NCBI RefSeq assembly: GCF_003664255.1
Contig: NZ_RCCV01000002.1
Coordinates: 126,501-190,500 of the forward strand
Length of the DNA: 64,000 bases
Direction of reading: 5' to 3'
Source: Micromonospora sp. M71_S20
GTDB lineage: Bacteria; Actinomycetota; Actinomycetes; Mycobacteriales; Micromonosporaceae
Of the stretch, positions 16,587 to 26,550 are shown piece after piece; positions within the stretch are counted from its first letter, which is position 1, and each line of letters starts with the position of its first letter. The translations under genes were made by a program, and so were the position numbers. Below the pieces are notes generated by a model, which searched no databases, was not told the DNA's origin, and was given only the letters and a program-made list of their open reading frames with translations.

Positions 16587-17330
16587 CTAGATCACCAGAG
16601 TGTCGTAGCGGCCCTTCCACCGGCGGACGTGGCCGCGCCACCCGGCGAGCAGCGCGATGACGGTCCAGCCGACGCCCCCGAGGAGCAGTGCCGCCAGCAT
16701 GCCGCCGGAGTCGACCCGGTCGGCGGCCTCGAGGTCGACCACCCCGTCCGGATCGGTGAGCACGGCGAGCCTGTCGCCGACCCGGTGGCCGGGGTTGCTG
16801 CCCTGGTGGACCAGCGGCTCGTCGAGGCGCCCGTCGGCGCCCTGCAACGTGAACTCGTGCCGCTTGCCGACGACCTGCACGTCGACGATGGTCACCTCCT
16901 GGCGGACGCCGCGCGCCTCCAGCACCGCCTCCGGGGCGAGCTGCACCGATCCCACGAGGACGAACAGGGCCGGAACCACCGCGAGGAAGGCCAGCCACGC
17001 CGCCCGGTGCAGCAGACGTACGGCGAACACGAAGACCAGGCAGAGGAGCAGGCCGGTGATGATCGGGACGACCGTCGCGCCCACCGCCACGTACGCGACG
17101 GCGGTGTTCAGCGCGATCACGACCAGACCGAGCAGCACCACCAGCATCGTCGTCGTGATCGACCTGCCGGCCGACCAGGCTCCCGCCATGGGTCCGGAAC
17201 CGGTGGGCGGCGCCGTGGCCGGCGCCGTCATCGTTGATCGGTGCTGGGGCGGCCATCCGTTCGGCTGGCTCCGGCCTGGTGTGGGGGGCTCTGCGGACAC
17301 GGCAGGATCATAGAACTGGCGGTCCATCAC
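16587..17330 (-). CDS. DUF3592-like membrane protein
   Basis: 247 residues with a Pro/Ser-rich cytoplasmic N terminus (about 55 residues), two or three membrane helices at about 60-130, a beta-rich outer domain (VRQEVTIVDVQVVGKRHEFTLQGADG, HRVGDRLAVLTDPDG) and a final helix near residue 215 before a basic tail. The loop order resembles DUF3592-type proteins. No enzyme motif is present. The function is unknown. Confidence 0.68.
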   Translation of the reverse strand: MMDRQFYDPAVSAEPPTPGRSQPNGWPPQHRSTMTAPATAPPTGSGPMAGAWSAGRSITTTMLVVLLGLVVIALNTAVAYVAVGATVVPIITGLLLCLVFVFAVRLLHRAAWLAFLAVVPALFVLVGSVQLAPEAVLEARGVRQEVTIVDVQVVGKRHEFTLQGADGRLDEPLVHQGSNPGHRVGDRLAVLTDPDGVVDLEAADRVDSGGMLAALLLGGVGWTVIALLAGWRGHVRRWKGRYDTLVI

Positions 17331-17411
17331 CCCGGGGCGACGACGCCACGCCCGCGGTGAAGACGCGACGCCGGCTCCCGCCTCGGGGAGCCGGCGCGCC
17401 GCGGCGGACGG

Positions 17412-17828
17412 TCAGTTGTTCGGTTCGTCGGCGCTGATGTCGGCGAGCACCGACTGTGGTTCCCGCTCCACGGCGAGGTCACCCATCGAGACCAGGCCGA
17501 CCAGCCGCCCGTCGTCGATGACCGGCAACCGGCGTACGGCGTACGTCCGCATCAGGTCGGCGGCCGCGACCGCGTCGTCGTGCTGGCTGACCGTGATCAC
17601 GTCCTTGCTGGTGATCCGGTTGAGCGGGGTCGAGTTCGGGTCCATGTTCTCGGCCACGCCCCGGACCGTGATGTCCCGGTCCGTCACGATGCCGATGACG
17701 TCGTCGCCGTCGGTCACCACCACGTCGCCGATGGCGCTGTCGCGCATCTCCTGCGCCGCGGCGGTCAGCGTGTCGTTGCCGTCCATCGTCACCAACCGGG
17801 TCGTCATGAACTCTCCGACCGTTGTCAT
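17412..17828 (-). CDS. CBS-domain-pair protein
   Basis: 138 residues consisting of two CBS domains (LVTMDGNDTLTAAAQEMRDSAIGDVVVTDGDDVIGIVTDRDI and VITVSQHDDAVAAADLMRTYAVRRLPVIDDGRLVGLVSMGDLA). Pairs of this kind bind adenosine nucleotides and usually report energy or stress status. No other domain is fused, as in the small stand-alone stress-related CBS proteins of actinobacteria. Its partner is unknown. Confidence 0.9.
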   Translation of the reverse strand: MTTVGEFMTTRLVTMDGNDTLTAAAQEMRDSAIGDVVVTDGDDVIGIVTDRDITVRGVAENMDPNSTPLNRITSKDVITVSQHDDAVAAADLMRTYAVRRLPVIDDGRLVGLVSMGDLAVEREPQSVLADISADEPNN

Positions 17829-17905
17829 GGTGCTCCCCTCTCGGTGTCGGCACCGCCGTCTACCCGCCGACCGGACGGGGTAACGCGAGCGACCCCGGCC
17901 CGGGG

Positions 17906-18367
<462 letters not shown>

Positions 18368-18459
18368 TCACGGCGTACCCATCGAACCACGGCGGACGCC
18401 CCGCCCGCGCCCGCGTGCCTGTCGAACGCCGACGCGGCGGGCCACACCGGAGGACGTGG

Positions 18460-18489
18460 CGGGCCCCCGCCGAATCCGGCGGGGGCCCG
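18460..18489. terminator. perfect GC hairpin downstream of asd
   Basis: CGGGCCCCCGCCG at 18460-18472 pairs over all 13 bases with CGGCGGGGGCCCG at 18477-18489, loop AATC. It lies 14 bp beyond the asd stop and about 110 bp before the next gene on the same strand. There is no T tract, as is common for actinomycete terminators. Confidence 0.75.
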
Positions 18490-18503
18490 GGGAGGCGCGT
18501 CGG

Positions 18504-19619
<1,116 letters not shown>

Positions 19620-19788
19620 TCACCCCGGGCCTCGACCGGGACGGAACGACACCGCCGGAGGGGCCGGTGGGACGGGAGGATCGTCAGCCGGCGGGGCGGC
19701 CCGCCGAAGCATCCACGCCGGCCGCCCCGCACGGGCCACCCGCACCGGCCGGGGGCGGCGCGACCGATGTCACATCGCCCCGGGCCGG

Positions 19789-21135
19789 TCAGGAGGCGTG
19801 CTCGACCAGCTCGCCCAGGCCGGTGGCGACGAGTTCGTCGCGGATCACCGCGGCGTCGCCCTCCACGACGAGGGTGAGCTCCTCCGGGCGCAGGTGCGTG
19901 GCGGCCGCCGCGGAGACCTCCGCCACGTCGGCGGCGAGCAGCGACTCGCGCAACCGGGCGTGGTAGTCGTCCGGCAGGTCGTGCACGACCAGGGTGGTCA
20001 GCGCGGAGGCGATCGCCCGGGGGCTCTGCAACTCGACCGAGAGCTGCCCGGCCCGCCAGGAGCGCGCGACCGCCAGCTCCTCCTCGGTCACCCCGGTCTC
20101 CCGGGTACGGGTGATCTCGCCGACCGCCTCGACGACGGCCGGCGCGGTGACCGCCGTCTGCACGCTGGAGCTGACCCCGAAGCGGCCGAAGCGGCGGGAC
20201 GAGGCGAAGTCGCCCCGGATGCCGTACGTGTAGCCGCGCACCTCGCGGATCAGGTGGTTGAGCCGGGAGGTGAACGCCCCGCCGAGCACCGTGCCGGCGA
20301 GCGTCATCGGCACGTGGTCGGGGTGGGAGCGGTGCGGCGACGAGTGGCCCAGCCGCAGCGTGGACTGCACCGAGCCGGGCCGGTCCACCAGGATGATCCG
20401 CCGGCCGGGGCGGGTCGGCACCTCGATCGGGCCGCCCCGGTCGACCGGCCCGCCGCCGGTGCCGGCGAACGCCGCCGCGCCGAGCGCGTCCAGGTCCAGC
20501 CGGTCCAGGTCGCCGGCGACGACCAGCGTGCCGGGGCGGATGAACCACTCGGAGTGGAAGACAGTGACGTCCTCGACGTCCAGCGCCGCCACCGACTCCG
20601 GGTCGCCGTAGAGGGGGCGGCCCCAGCGGTTCCCGGCGCCGAACAGGTCCGCGCGCAGCGCCGCGTCGGCCCGCGGGCCGGGGTTGGCCCAGTCCATCCG
20701 CAGCGCGGTCGCCTCGTCGTCGCGGACCCGCCGGACGTCGTCCGGGTCCAGCTTCGGGGTGCGCACCGCCTCGGCGAGCAGCTCCACGGCGGCGTTCAGC
20801 CGCTCCACCGGCACCTGCACGCTGACTTGGAAGGAGTCCCAGTCCAGTCCGATCACCAGCTCGGTGCCGAGCCCTTCGATCGCCAGCGCGTACGCCGTCG
20901 CGTCGCGCTGCGCGGTCCCCTCCTCCAGGGCCTTGGCGAGCACCGCGCCGAGCCCCTCCTTGCCGGTCGGCTCGCGGCCGGCACCCGCGTCGAGCAGCAG
21001 CAGGGCCACGGCCAGGTTCTGCCCGGGCAGGTGCGCGGCGACCACCTGACCACCCGCCACGGTGCGGCGGACCACCTGCGGGAACCGGTACGGGCGGGCG
21101 GCGCCGGGCCCGGGACGGTCGGCGATCAGCGTCAT
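19789..21135 (-). CDS. M16-family peptidase-like subunit, no zinc motif
   Basis: 448 residues. It has the two-domain M16 plan, including the R-Y region in the second half (TSRLNHLIREVRGYTYGIRGDF). In the first half the position of the zinc-binding HxxEH is occupied by LGAVLAKALEEGT, so it cannot bind zinc there. It is the likely non-catalytic partner of the upstream subunit, as in mitochondrial-processing-peptidase-like pairs and several bacterial M16 heterodimers. The ATG shares one base with the stop of the partner gene (TGATG), consistent with equal synthesis. Confidence 0.88.
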   Translation of the reverse strand: MTLIADRPGPGAARPYRFPQVVRRTVAGGQVVAAHLPGQNLAVALLLLDAGAGREPTGKEGLGAVLAKALEEGTAQRDATAYALAIEGLGTELVIGLDWDSFQVSVQVPVERLNAAVELLAEAVRTPKLDPDDVRRVRDDEATALRMDWANPGPRADAALRADLFGAGNRWGRPLYGDPESVAALDVEDVTVFHSEWFIRPGTLVVAGDLDRLDLDALGAAAFAGTGGGPVDRGGPIEVPTRPGRRIILVDRPGSVQSTLRLGHSSPHRSHPDHVPMTLAGTVLGGAFTSRLNHLIREVRGYTYGIRGDFASSRRFGRFGVSSSVQTAVTAPAVVEAVGEITRTRETGVTEEELAVARSWRAGQLSVELQSPRAIASALTTLVVHDLPDDYHARLRESLLAADVAEVSAAAATHLRPEELTLVVEGDAAVIRDELVATGLGELVEHAS

Positions 21136-22427
21136 CAGGGCTTCTCCTCGGGCAGGTAGGTCAGGGTCACCCGGTCGTCGGCGGCGAGCACCTCGGCGGC
21201 GGCCTCGGCGATCTGCTCGGCGGTCACCGCGAGCCAGGCCGGCAGCCGCTCCGCGGCCTTCGCCGGGTCGCCGAACTGGGTGGCGTAGCGCCCGAGCGTG
21301 TCCGCCCGGCCGTCCACCGTGGCCATCTGCCGCCACCACGAGGTGCTCAGCAGGGACTTGGCCCGGTCCAGCTCGGTGGTGGTGACCGGGACGGTGGCCA
21401 ACTCGTCGACCACCTCGGCCAGCCCGGCGCCGAGTCGTTCGGCGCTCACCCCGGGGCGGGCCGTGGCGGTGGCGATCAGCGGCGCGGGGGCGTGCGCCAG
21501 GTCCACGCCGTAGGCCCCGACCAGGTCGGGCTGGGCGATCCGCTCGCCGTCGGCGAGGCGCTGGTAGAGGCGGCTGCCCCGGCCGCTGCCCAGCACGGTG
21601 GCGAGCACCGTCATCACGTCGTAGCCGGGGCTGCCGAAGGGGTGGGTGCGGTGCGCGACGTAGACGCGCGGCGCCGGCACCTCGGCGGTGACCGTCTCCA
21701 CGGCGGGTCGACCGGTGGCCGGGACGGTCCGGCCGTCCGGCGCGGGCGGGATCTCCGCGCGGGGCGGGATCGCGCCGAAGTACTTGTCGGCCAGCGCGAA
21801 CACCTCGGCGGCCGAGGCGTCGCCCACGACGGTGAGCACGGCGTTGTTCGGCGCGTAGTACGTCCGGTGGAACGCCTGGAAGGTGCCCAGATCGGCGGCG
21901 TTCAGGTCGGCCATCGACCCGATCGTGGCGTGGTGGTAGGGGTGCCCGGGCGGGTAGAGCAGCGGCAGCAGCCGCAGCCAGGCGTCGCCGTAGGGCACGT
22001 TGTCGTAGCGCTGGCGCCGCTCGTTCTTGACCACGTCCCGCTGGTTGTCCAGCGTCTCCTGGGTCAGCGCGGGGACCAGGCCGCCCATCCGGTCCGCCTC
22101 CAGCCACAGCGCCAGTTCCAGGTGCTCGGCGGGGACGGTCTCGAAGTAGTTGGTGCGGTCCGGGTTGGTGGTGGCGTTGAGCGAGCCGCCCGCGCCCTGC
22201 ACCAGCTTCATGTGCTCGGTCTTCGCCACGTTGACCGAGCCCTCGAACATCAGGTGCTCGAAGAGGTGCGCGAAACCGGTCTGCCCCTCGGGCTCGTGCC
22301 GGGAGCCGACGTCGTACCAGAGGTTCACGGCGACCGCGGGTGCGGTGCGGTCCTCACTCACCACCACGCGCAGGCCGTTGTCCAGTCGGGTGGTCTCGAT
22401 GGGCCAGGGGTAACCGCTGTCGGGCAT
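21135..22427 (-). CDS. M16-family zinc metallopeptidase, catalytic subunit
   Basis: 430 residues. GFAHLFEHLMFEG carries the inverted zinc motif HxxEH near residue 50, and the downstream zinc-binding Glu is expected in the following helix region (KNERRQRYDNVPYG). The C-terminal half lies in the second M16 domain. No signal peptide is visible, so it is probably cytoplasmic or peripheral. It would cleave short or unfolded peptides inside the chamber formed with its partner. Confidence 0.92.
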   Translation of the reverse strand: MPDSGYPWPIETTRLDNGLRVVVSEDRTAPAVAVNLWYDVGSRHEPEGQTGFAHLFEHLMFEGSVNVAKTEHMKLVQGAGGSLNATTNPDRTNYFETVPAEHLELALWLEADRMGGLVPALTQETLDNQRDVVKNERRQRYDNVPYGDAWLRLLPLLYPPGHPYHHATIGSMADLNAADLGTFQAFHRTYYAPNNAVLTVVGDASAAEVFALADKYFGAIPPRAEIPPAPDGRTVPATGRPAVETVTAEVPAPRVYVAHRTHPFGSPGYDVMTVLATVLGSGRGSRLYQRLADGERIAQPDLVGAYGVDLAHAPAPLIATATARPGVSAERLGAGLAEVVDELATVPVTTTELDRAKSLLSTSWWRQMATVDGRADTLGRYATQFGDPAKAAERLPAWLAVTAEQIAEAAAEVLAADDRVTLTYLPEEKP

Positions 22428-22516
22428 GGCACGACGCTATCCGATCAGGTGCGCGGGAAGGGGACGCGCCGCACGCGGCGAGGCATCGACCGCCGGCGGC
22501 CGGGTACCGGGGGAGG

Positions 22517-23257
22517 ATGCCGCCTGCCGCCACCGTGACCGATCGGGCCGCCGTCGCGGTCGACCGCGCGACCGCCGCCCTGACCCGGCTGCGCCGGGCC
22601 CGCCTCCTGCACCCCGCGGGCCGCTCGTTCGCGGGCGAGGTCGTCGTCTGGGGTACGCCGGGACCGCCGACCGGGGTGCCGCTGCTGGACAGCCCGGGTC
22701 GTTTCCGGGCGACCGTCCGGCTCTCCAAGGGCGTGCCCACGCCGGGCAGCTGGCCGGACGTGCTGGGGCTGGCCGTGCGGCTGCACCGCGACGGTGGCCG
22801 GCCGTTCGACCTGCTGGTCAGCTCCAGCGGGGCCGCGCCGCTGCTGCGGAACCTGCCGCTGCCCCGGCGGCGCTTCACGGGGACGTACAGCACGATCATG
22901 CCGTTGCGCGCGGGCCGGCGGCGGCTCTTCCTGGCCGCGCTGGCCGACCCGGAGTCGCCCGACCTGGGTCGCAGCCTGGCCGAGGTGGCCGCCGCGGCCC
23001 GGTCGGACGCGCCGCGCCTGGTGCTCGCGGTCGCGTCCGCCGTCGGGCCGTGGCGGCCGTTCGGCCAGGTCGGCCTCGGTGCCCAGCTCAGCGCCCGGGA
23101 GGACGCCGCGCTGGCCTTCGACCCGATCGGCAACCTGCCGCCGGGGCTGCGGGCGGTCGGCCCGATCGCCTGGCTGCGGGAGCACACCTACCGGGGCTCG
23201 CGACGGGCCCGGGGTGCCGTGGCTCAGTCGGGGGGCTCGATGGGGGTCACCGTCTGA
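22517..23257 (+). CDS. protein of unknown function, possibly catalase-fold related
   Basis: 246 residues; ATG at 22517 directly follows GGGGGAGG. The block GRFRATVRLSKGVPTPGSWPDVLGLAVRL resembles the distal strand region of catalase-like proteins, and homologues in actinobacteria are sometimes named phosphodiesterase. The typical heme-ligand Tyr motif of catalase is not evident, so I would not assign an activity. The last 34 bp overlap the convergent small gene. It is divergent from the M16 pair. Confidence 0.6.
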   Translation: MPPAATVTDRAAVAVDRATAALTRLRRARLLHPAGRSFAGEVVVWGTPGPPTGVPLLDSPGRFRATVRLSKGVPTPGSWPDVLGLAVRLHRDGGRPFDLLVSSSGAAPLLRNLPLPRRRFTGTYSTIMPLRAGRRRLFLAALADPESPDLGRSLAEVAAAARSDAPRLVLAVASAVGPWRPFGQVGLGAQLSAREDAALAFDPIGNLPPGLRAVGPIAWLREHTYRGSRRARGAVAQSGGSMGVTV

Positions 23258-23439
23258 TCGGAGGTGCGTCGTTCCAGCACGGTGTCGGGGGCGGCGTTGC
23301 GGTCCTCCTCCCGGATGTCGGACTCGGCGAGGATCGCTTCCGCCTGGGCCTGGGGGTCGTCGCTGCCGACCGCCGCCTCCTCGGGCAGCAGGTGCGCGCG
23401 GGACTCCACCCGTTCCTGGTCGCTCTGCTCGTGACTCAT
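23224..23439 (-). CDS. small acidic hypothetical protein
   Basis: 71 residues from ATG 23439 (an ATG 12 bases upstream is also possible). It is highly charged, with no hydrophobic core (ESRAHLLPEEAAVGSDDPQAQAEAILAESDIREED). The AQAEAILAESDxRE motif occurs in many small actinobacterial proteins of unknown function. It is probably helical or disordered. The 3' end overlaps the convergent gene. Confidence 0.65.
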   Translation of the reverse strand: MSHEQSDQERVESRAHLLPEEAAVGSDDPQAQAEAILAESDIREEDRNAAPDTVLERRTSDQTVTPIEPPD

Positions 23440-23531
23440 GACCGCCCACATACCCCGCCGCCGCCTCCGGCACGCCGCATGATCGCCGATCGACCCGGCG
23501 GGGCGGGCGGGCGCGGGCGGAGGCGGGCCGC

Positions 23532-24686
23532 TCAGGCGCGGAACGGTCCGCGCACCTCGTAGGTGATGCCGCCCGAGGACGAGCCGGACGTGCCACGCTG
23601 CGACGAGAAGTAGAAGCGGCTGCCGTCGGGCGAGAACGCCGGCCCGCAGATCTCCGACGAGGACTGGCCGGTGATCCGCAGGAACGGGGCGACCACCCCC
23701 GCCGGCGTGATCACGTTGATCTCCATGTTGCCGCCGTCCTCGGCGACGTAGAGGTCACCCGAACGGGCCCCGGTGATGTTGTCCACCCCGGTCAGCGGTG
23801 CCGTCCCGGAGACCAGCGAGTCGTCGTACGCCAGGTCGATGCGCTGGTTGACCGCGTCGTAGGCCCAGACCCGGTTGTCGCCCTTGGTGGTGAACCAGCA
23901 GGTGCCGCCGGCGTACCAGCAGCCCTCGCCGCCGTTGAACCTCTTCGCCCCGGCGACCTGGTCGCGGGTGAGTGTGGGCGAGCCGTCCGGGTCGGGCACC
24001 CGCGCCCAGCTCACCGGGCCGCTGGTGCCGGTGCCCGCGACCAGCACCTCCAGGGTGCCGGCGGATAGGTCGCCCCAGGTGGTCGGCCGGAACCGGTAGA
24101 AGCAGCCGCTGGTCTCGTCCTCGGTGAGGTAGACGACCCGGCGGTCCGGGTCGCAGGCGGCGGCCTCGTGGTTGAAGCGGCCCATCGCGGCGCGCCGCAC
24201 GCCGGCCCGGCCGCCCTCGGGGTACGTCTCGTAGACGTACCCCCGACTGACCTCCTCGCCGGAGAGCCAGGTCCCCCACGGGGTCGCGCCGCCCGCGCAG
24301 TTGCGGTTGGTGTTCGACAGGATGCGGTACGCCGAGACGACGCTGCCGTCGGCGGCGAAGCGCACCGCGGACGCCCCACCGGTGCTGAGGATCTCGGAGT
24401 TCGAGACGTAGATCCAGCCGGTGCCGGCGACGAAGCAGGCGCCGCCGTCGGGCGCGTCGTGCCAGGTGTACGACGTGCCGGGCACCGCCTGCCGGGATCG
24501 GGCGACCACCCGGCTGGTGAAGCCGGCGGGCAGTTGGATGCCGTTGGCGTCGGCCGCGCCGAGCGGCCCGTACGGGCTGGCACCCGGCTGAGCAGGGGCG
24601 GCCTGGGCGGCGCCGGCCCAGAGACTGCCGGCGAAGGCGGCGGCGCCGCCGACGACGGTGGCACGCAGGACGGTACGACGGTCCAT
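23532..24686 (-). CDS. PhoX-like (DUF839) secreted protein
   Basis: 384 residues. MDRRTVLRATVVGGAAAFAG is a twin-arginine signal with cleavage near AQAAPA, so it is exported folded. The body is a beta-propeller of the PhoX/DUF839 type: GRFNHEAAACDPDRRVVYLTEDETSGCFYRF is the family's most recognisable block, and NGGEGCWYAGGTCWFTTKGDNRVWAYD follows. PhoX enzymes are calcium/iron phosphatases. This one is shorter than classical PhoX, so phosphatase activity is likely only at family level. It is divergent from the DAHP synthase unit. Confidence 0.85.
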   Translation of the reverse strand: MDRRTVLRATVVGGAAAFAGSLWAGAAQAAPAQPGASPYGPLGAADANGIQLPAGFTSRVVARSRQAVPGTSYTWHDAPDGGACFVAGTGWIYVSNSEILSTGGASAVRFAADGSVVSAYRILSNTNRNCAGGATPWGTWLSGEEVSRGYVYETYPEGGRAGVRRAAMGRFNHEAAACDPDRRVVYLTEDETSGCFYRFRPTTWGDLSAGTLEVLVAGTGTSGPVSWARVPDPDGSPTLTRDQVAGAKRFNGGEGCWYAGGTCWFTTKGDNRVWAYDAVNQRIDLAYDDSLVSGTAPLTGVDNITGARSGDLYVAEDGGNMEINVITPAGVVAPFLRITGQSSSEICGPAFSPDGSRFYFSSQRGTSGSSSGGITYEVRGPFRA

Positions 24687-24783
24687 CGGGAACCTCCGGA
24701 GGAGCAGCGATCGGTGTCGATGAAACTACCGTCGCAGGCATCGACGAAGGTGAACGCGAAGCGAGTCCTTCCCGACGACCGGG

Positions 24784-24811
24784 TGGACCTTCCCCCACGG
24801 TCGGGTACGCT
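24784..24811 (+). promoter_or_regulatory. promoter of the DAHP synthase leader transcript
   Basis: TGGACC at 24784-24789 and TACGCT at 24806-24811 are 16 bp apart and fit a housekeeping promoter. Seven bases after the -10 lies the GTG of the leader peptide (24819), so the transcript would begin at or one base before this start codon and be leaderless. Confidence 0.5.
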
Positions 24812-24818
24812 GGGCCGC

Positions 24819-24878
24819 GTGACGCGTTCGTATCGATGGTTTAGGCAGCCGGCTCGCAAGCCGGTGACTTCACCATGA
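24819..24878 (+). CDS. aromatic leader peptide of the DAHP synthase gene
   Basis: GTG start, 19 codons, stop TGA. It contains Tyr, Trp and Phe within four codons (TCG TAT CGA TGG TTT), the three end products that control DAHP synthase. No Shine-Dalgarno is seen, but the promoter position suggests leaderless translation. The peptide ends inside a set of competing stems, followed at 24907 by a terminator. Stalling at scarce aromatic codons would then favour the antiterminated form. This is a reading of the sequence in the light of trp-type attenuation, not an experimental fact. Confidence 0.7.
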   Translation: MTRSYRWFRQPARKPVTSP

Positions 24879-24904
24879 TCTGACGTCACCACATTCGAGC
24901 CGGC
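24848..24904 (+). promoter_or_regulatory. competing leader stems (attenuator)
   Basis: GCCGGCTC at 24848-24855 can pair with AGCCGG at 24860-24865 or with GAGCCGGC at 24897-24904. GGTGAC at 24863-24868 can pair with GTCACC at 24885-24890 or fold as GGTGA/TCACC within 24863-24874. GAGCCGGC ends two bases before the terminator stem. These mutually exclusive pairings are what a ribosome-controlled attenuator needs. Confidence 0.6.
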
Positions 24905-24906
24905 CG

Positions 24907-24933
24907 GGCAGGAACTCTCGTTCCTGCCTTTTT
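24907..24933 (+). terminator. intrinsic terminator of the attenuator
   Basis: GGCAGGAAC at 24907-24915 pairs perfectly with GTTCCTGCC at 24920-24928, loop TCTC, followed by five T. It stands between the leader peptide and the DAHP synthase start at 25000, with no other gene to terminate on this strand. A full stem with a T run is rare in DNA this GC-rich. Confidence 0.85.
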
Positions 24934-24999
24934 GCGTACGAGCAGCCGGCTCGACCCGGGCACCGGCCCCGGGGCACGGTCGGCGGAAGGATTCCCACC

Positions 25000-26088
25000 G
25001 TGACGACCCCGGAGACCGATCGGGTCAGCGATCAGCGGATCGACCGTGTCGTGCCGCTGACCACCCCGGCCCTGCTGCACCACGAGCTGCCCCTCGACGA
25101 CACGCTCGCCTCGGCCGTGCTGGCCGGGCGACGCGCGGTCGGCCGGGTGCTGGACGGCGCCGACGACCGCCTGCTGGTGGTGGTCGGCCCGTGCTCGGTG
25201 CACGACCCGGCCGCCGCCCTTGAGTACGCCCACCTGCTGCGCGACGCCGCCGCCCGGGTGGCCGACGACCTGCTGGTGGTGATGCGGGTCTACTTCGAGA
25301 AGCCGCGCTCGACGGTGGGCTGGAAGGGCCTGATCAACGACCCCGGGCTGGACGGTTCCGGCGACGTCAACGCCGGCCTGCGTACCGCCCGCGCGCTCCT
25401 GCTCGACGTGCTCCGCCTGGGGCTCCCCGTCGGCTGCGAGTTCCTCGACCCGATCACCCCGCAGTACATCGCCGACACGGTGGCGTGGGGCGCGATCGGC
25501 GCGCGGACGGTGGAGAGCCAGGTGCACCGGCAGCTCGCCTCCGGCCTGTCGATGCCGATCGGCATGAAGAACCGCCCGGACGGCAGCATCGGCACCGCCG
25601 TGGACGCCATCCGGGCCGCCGGCGTACCGCACGTCTTCCCCGGCATCGACGTCTCCGGCACGCCGGCGATCCTGCACACCCGGGGCAACGCGGACGGGCA
25701 CCTGGTGCTGCGCGGCGGCGGCGGACGGCCGAACTACGACGCCGACTCGGTGGCCGGCGCCCTGGAACTGCTGCGGGCGGCGGGCCTGCCCGAGCGCGTG
25801 GTCATCGACGCGAGCCACGCCAACAGCGGCAAGGACCACCGCAACCAGCCGAGGGTGGCGGCCGACGTGGCCGCCCAGCTCGACGCCGGCCAGCGCGGCA
25901 TCGTCGGGATCATGCTGGAGAGCTTCCTGCTCGCCGGCCGCCAGGACCTCGACCCGACCCGCGAGCTGACGTACGGCCAGTCGGTCACCGACGCCTGCAT
26001 CGGCTGGGACACCACCGAGGAGGTCCTCAGCCACCTGGCCGCCGCCGTCCGCACCCGCCGCCGCACCCCCGCCCCCACCCCCGCCTGA
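25000..26088 (+). CDS. 3-deoxy-7-phosphoheptulonate (DAHP) synthase, class I
   Basis: 362 residues, GTG start. The class I (AroFGH type) pattern is clear: VVVGPCSVHDP, VVMRVYFEKPRSTVGWKGLINDP, GCEFLDPITPQY, WGAIGARTVESQVHRQLASGLSMPIGMKN and DASHANSGKDH. It condenses phosphoenolpyruvate and erythrose 4-phosphate, the first step to aromatic amino acids. Many actinobacteria use class II enzymes for this step. The residues for allosteric Tyr/Phe binding in the class I N terminus cannot be judged by eye. Expression is probably controlled by the attenuator upstream. Confidence 0.95.
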   Translation: MTTPETDRVSDQRIDRVVPLTTPALLHHELPLDDTLASAVLAGRRAVGRVLDGADDRLLVVVGPCSVHDPAAALEYAHLLRDAAARVADDLLVVMRVYFEKPRSTVGWKGLINDPGLDGSGDVNAGLRTARALLLDVLRLGLPVGCEFLDPITPQYIADTVAWGAIGARTVESQVHRQLASGLSMPIGMKNRPDGSIGTAVDAIRAAGVPHVFPGIDVSGTPAILHTRGNADGHLVLRGGGGRPNYDADSVAGALELLRAAGLPERVVIDASHANSGKDHRNQPRVAADVAAQLDAGQRGIVGIMLESFLLAGRQDLDPTRELTYGQSVTDACIGWDTTEEVLSHLAAAVRTRRRTPAPTPA

Positions 26089-26144
26089 CCCCCGCCCCCA
26101 CCTCTCCCCACCCCGCCCCGCCCGCCCGCCCGCCCGCCCCCGGT

Positions 26145-26199
26145 GATCATGAGGTTAGCGGCGAAGCCGATCTTCATCACTGCCGCCAACCTCATGATC
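26145..26199. repeat. long inverted repeat, REP-like or bidirectional terminator
   Basis: GATCATGAGGTTAGCGGC at 26145-26162 pairs with GCCGCCAACCTCATGATC at 26182-26199 at 17 of 18 positions, with a smaller GAAG/CTTC stem inside. The arms are more AT-rich than the flanks. It lies 57 bp after the DAHP synthase stop and could end that transcript. The shape is also that of a dispersed intergenic repeat. Confidence 0.7.
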
Positions 26200-26320
26200 G
26201 CCGGGAGGCCGGCGGGGCGGGAGGCGGGCGGGTGGGGAGGGCTGGGGGCGGAAGGCCGGCGGGAGGCGGAGGCTTGGCGGGGAGGGTGCGGGAGGGCGGG
26301 GCGGGAGGTGGAGACGGACA

Positions 26321-26356
26321 GTGCCGCCCCCGGGCCCTGGGGCTCGGGGGCGGCAC
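26321..26356. repeat. perfect 12-bp GC hairpin
   Basis: GTGCCGCCCCCG (26321-26332) and CGGGGGCGGCAC (26345-26356) are perfectly complementary with a 12-base loop. No gene ends close to it on either strand, so a terminator role has no obvious client. Confidence 0.6.
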
Positions 26357-26550
26357 CGGTGTCGGTGTGCAGGTCGCCTCTCGGCGAGTGGCACGACGCG
26401 GCTCCAGCCGGACGGTATTCCGCGAAGGCAATTAGGTGAGGCCCGGGGACACTGGACACACCGACACCTGACTCAACCGGCGACCCGCCACCGGTGTTCC
26501 GGCCCCCGTCATGACCGCCGTCACAGCCCCGTGGCGACTCCGCGTCGGCC

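Noticed and set aside
24840..24900. A tRNA-like cloverleaf before DAHP synthase
   Set aside because: The stems resemble tRNA arms at first sight, but there is no acceptor stem or T-loop, and the region reads better as a leader peptide with attenuator.
26155..26440. Small open frames on both strands in the repeat island
   Set aside because: All phases are open because the DNA is G- or C-only in long tracts; the products are Pro/Arg or Gly/Gly-rich with no start signals.
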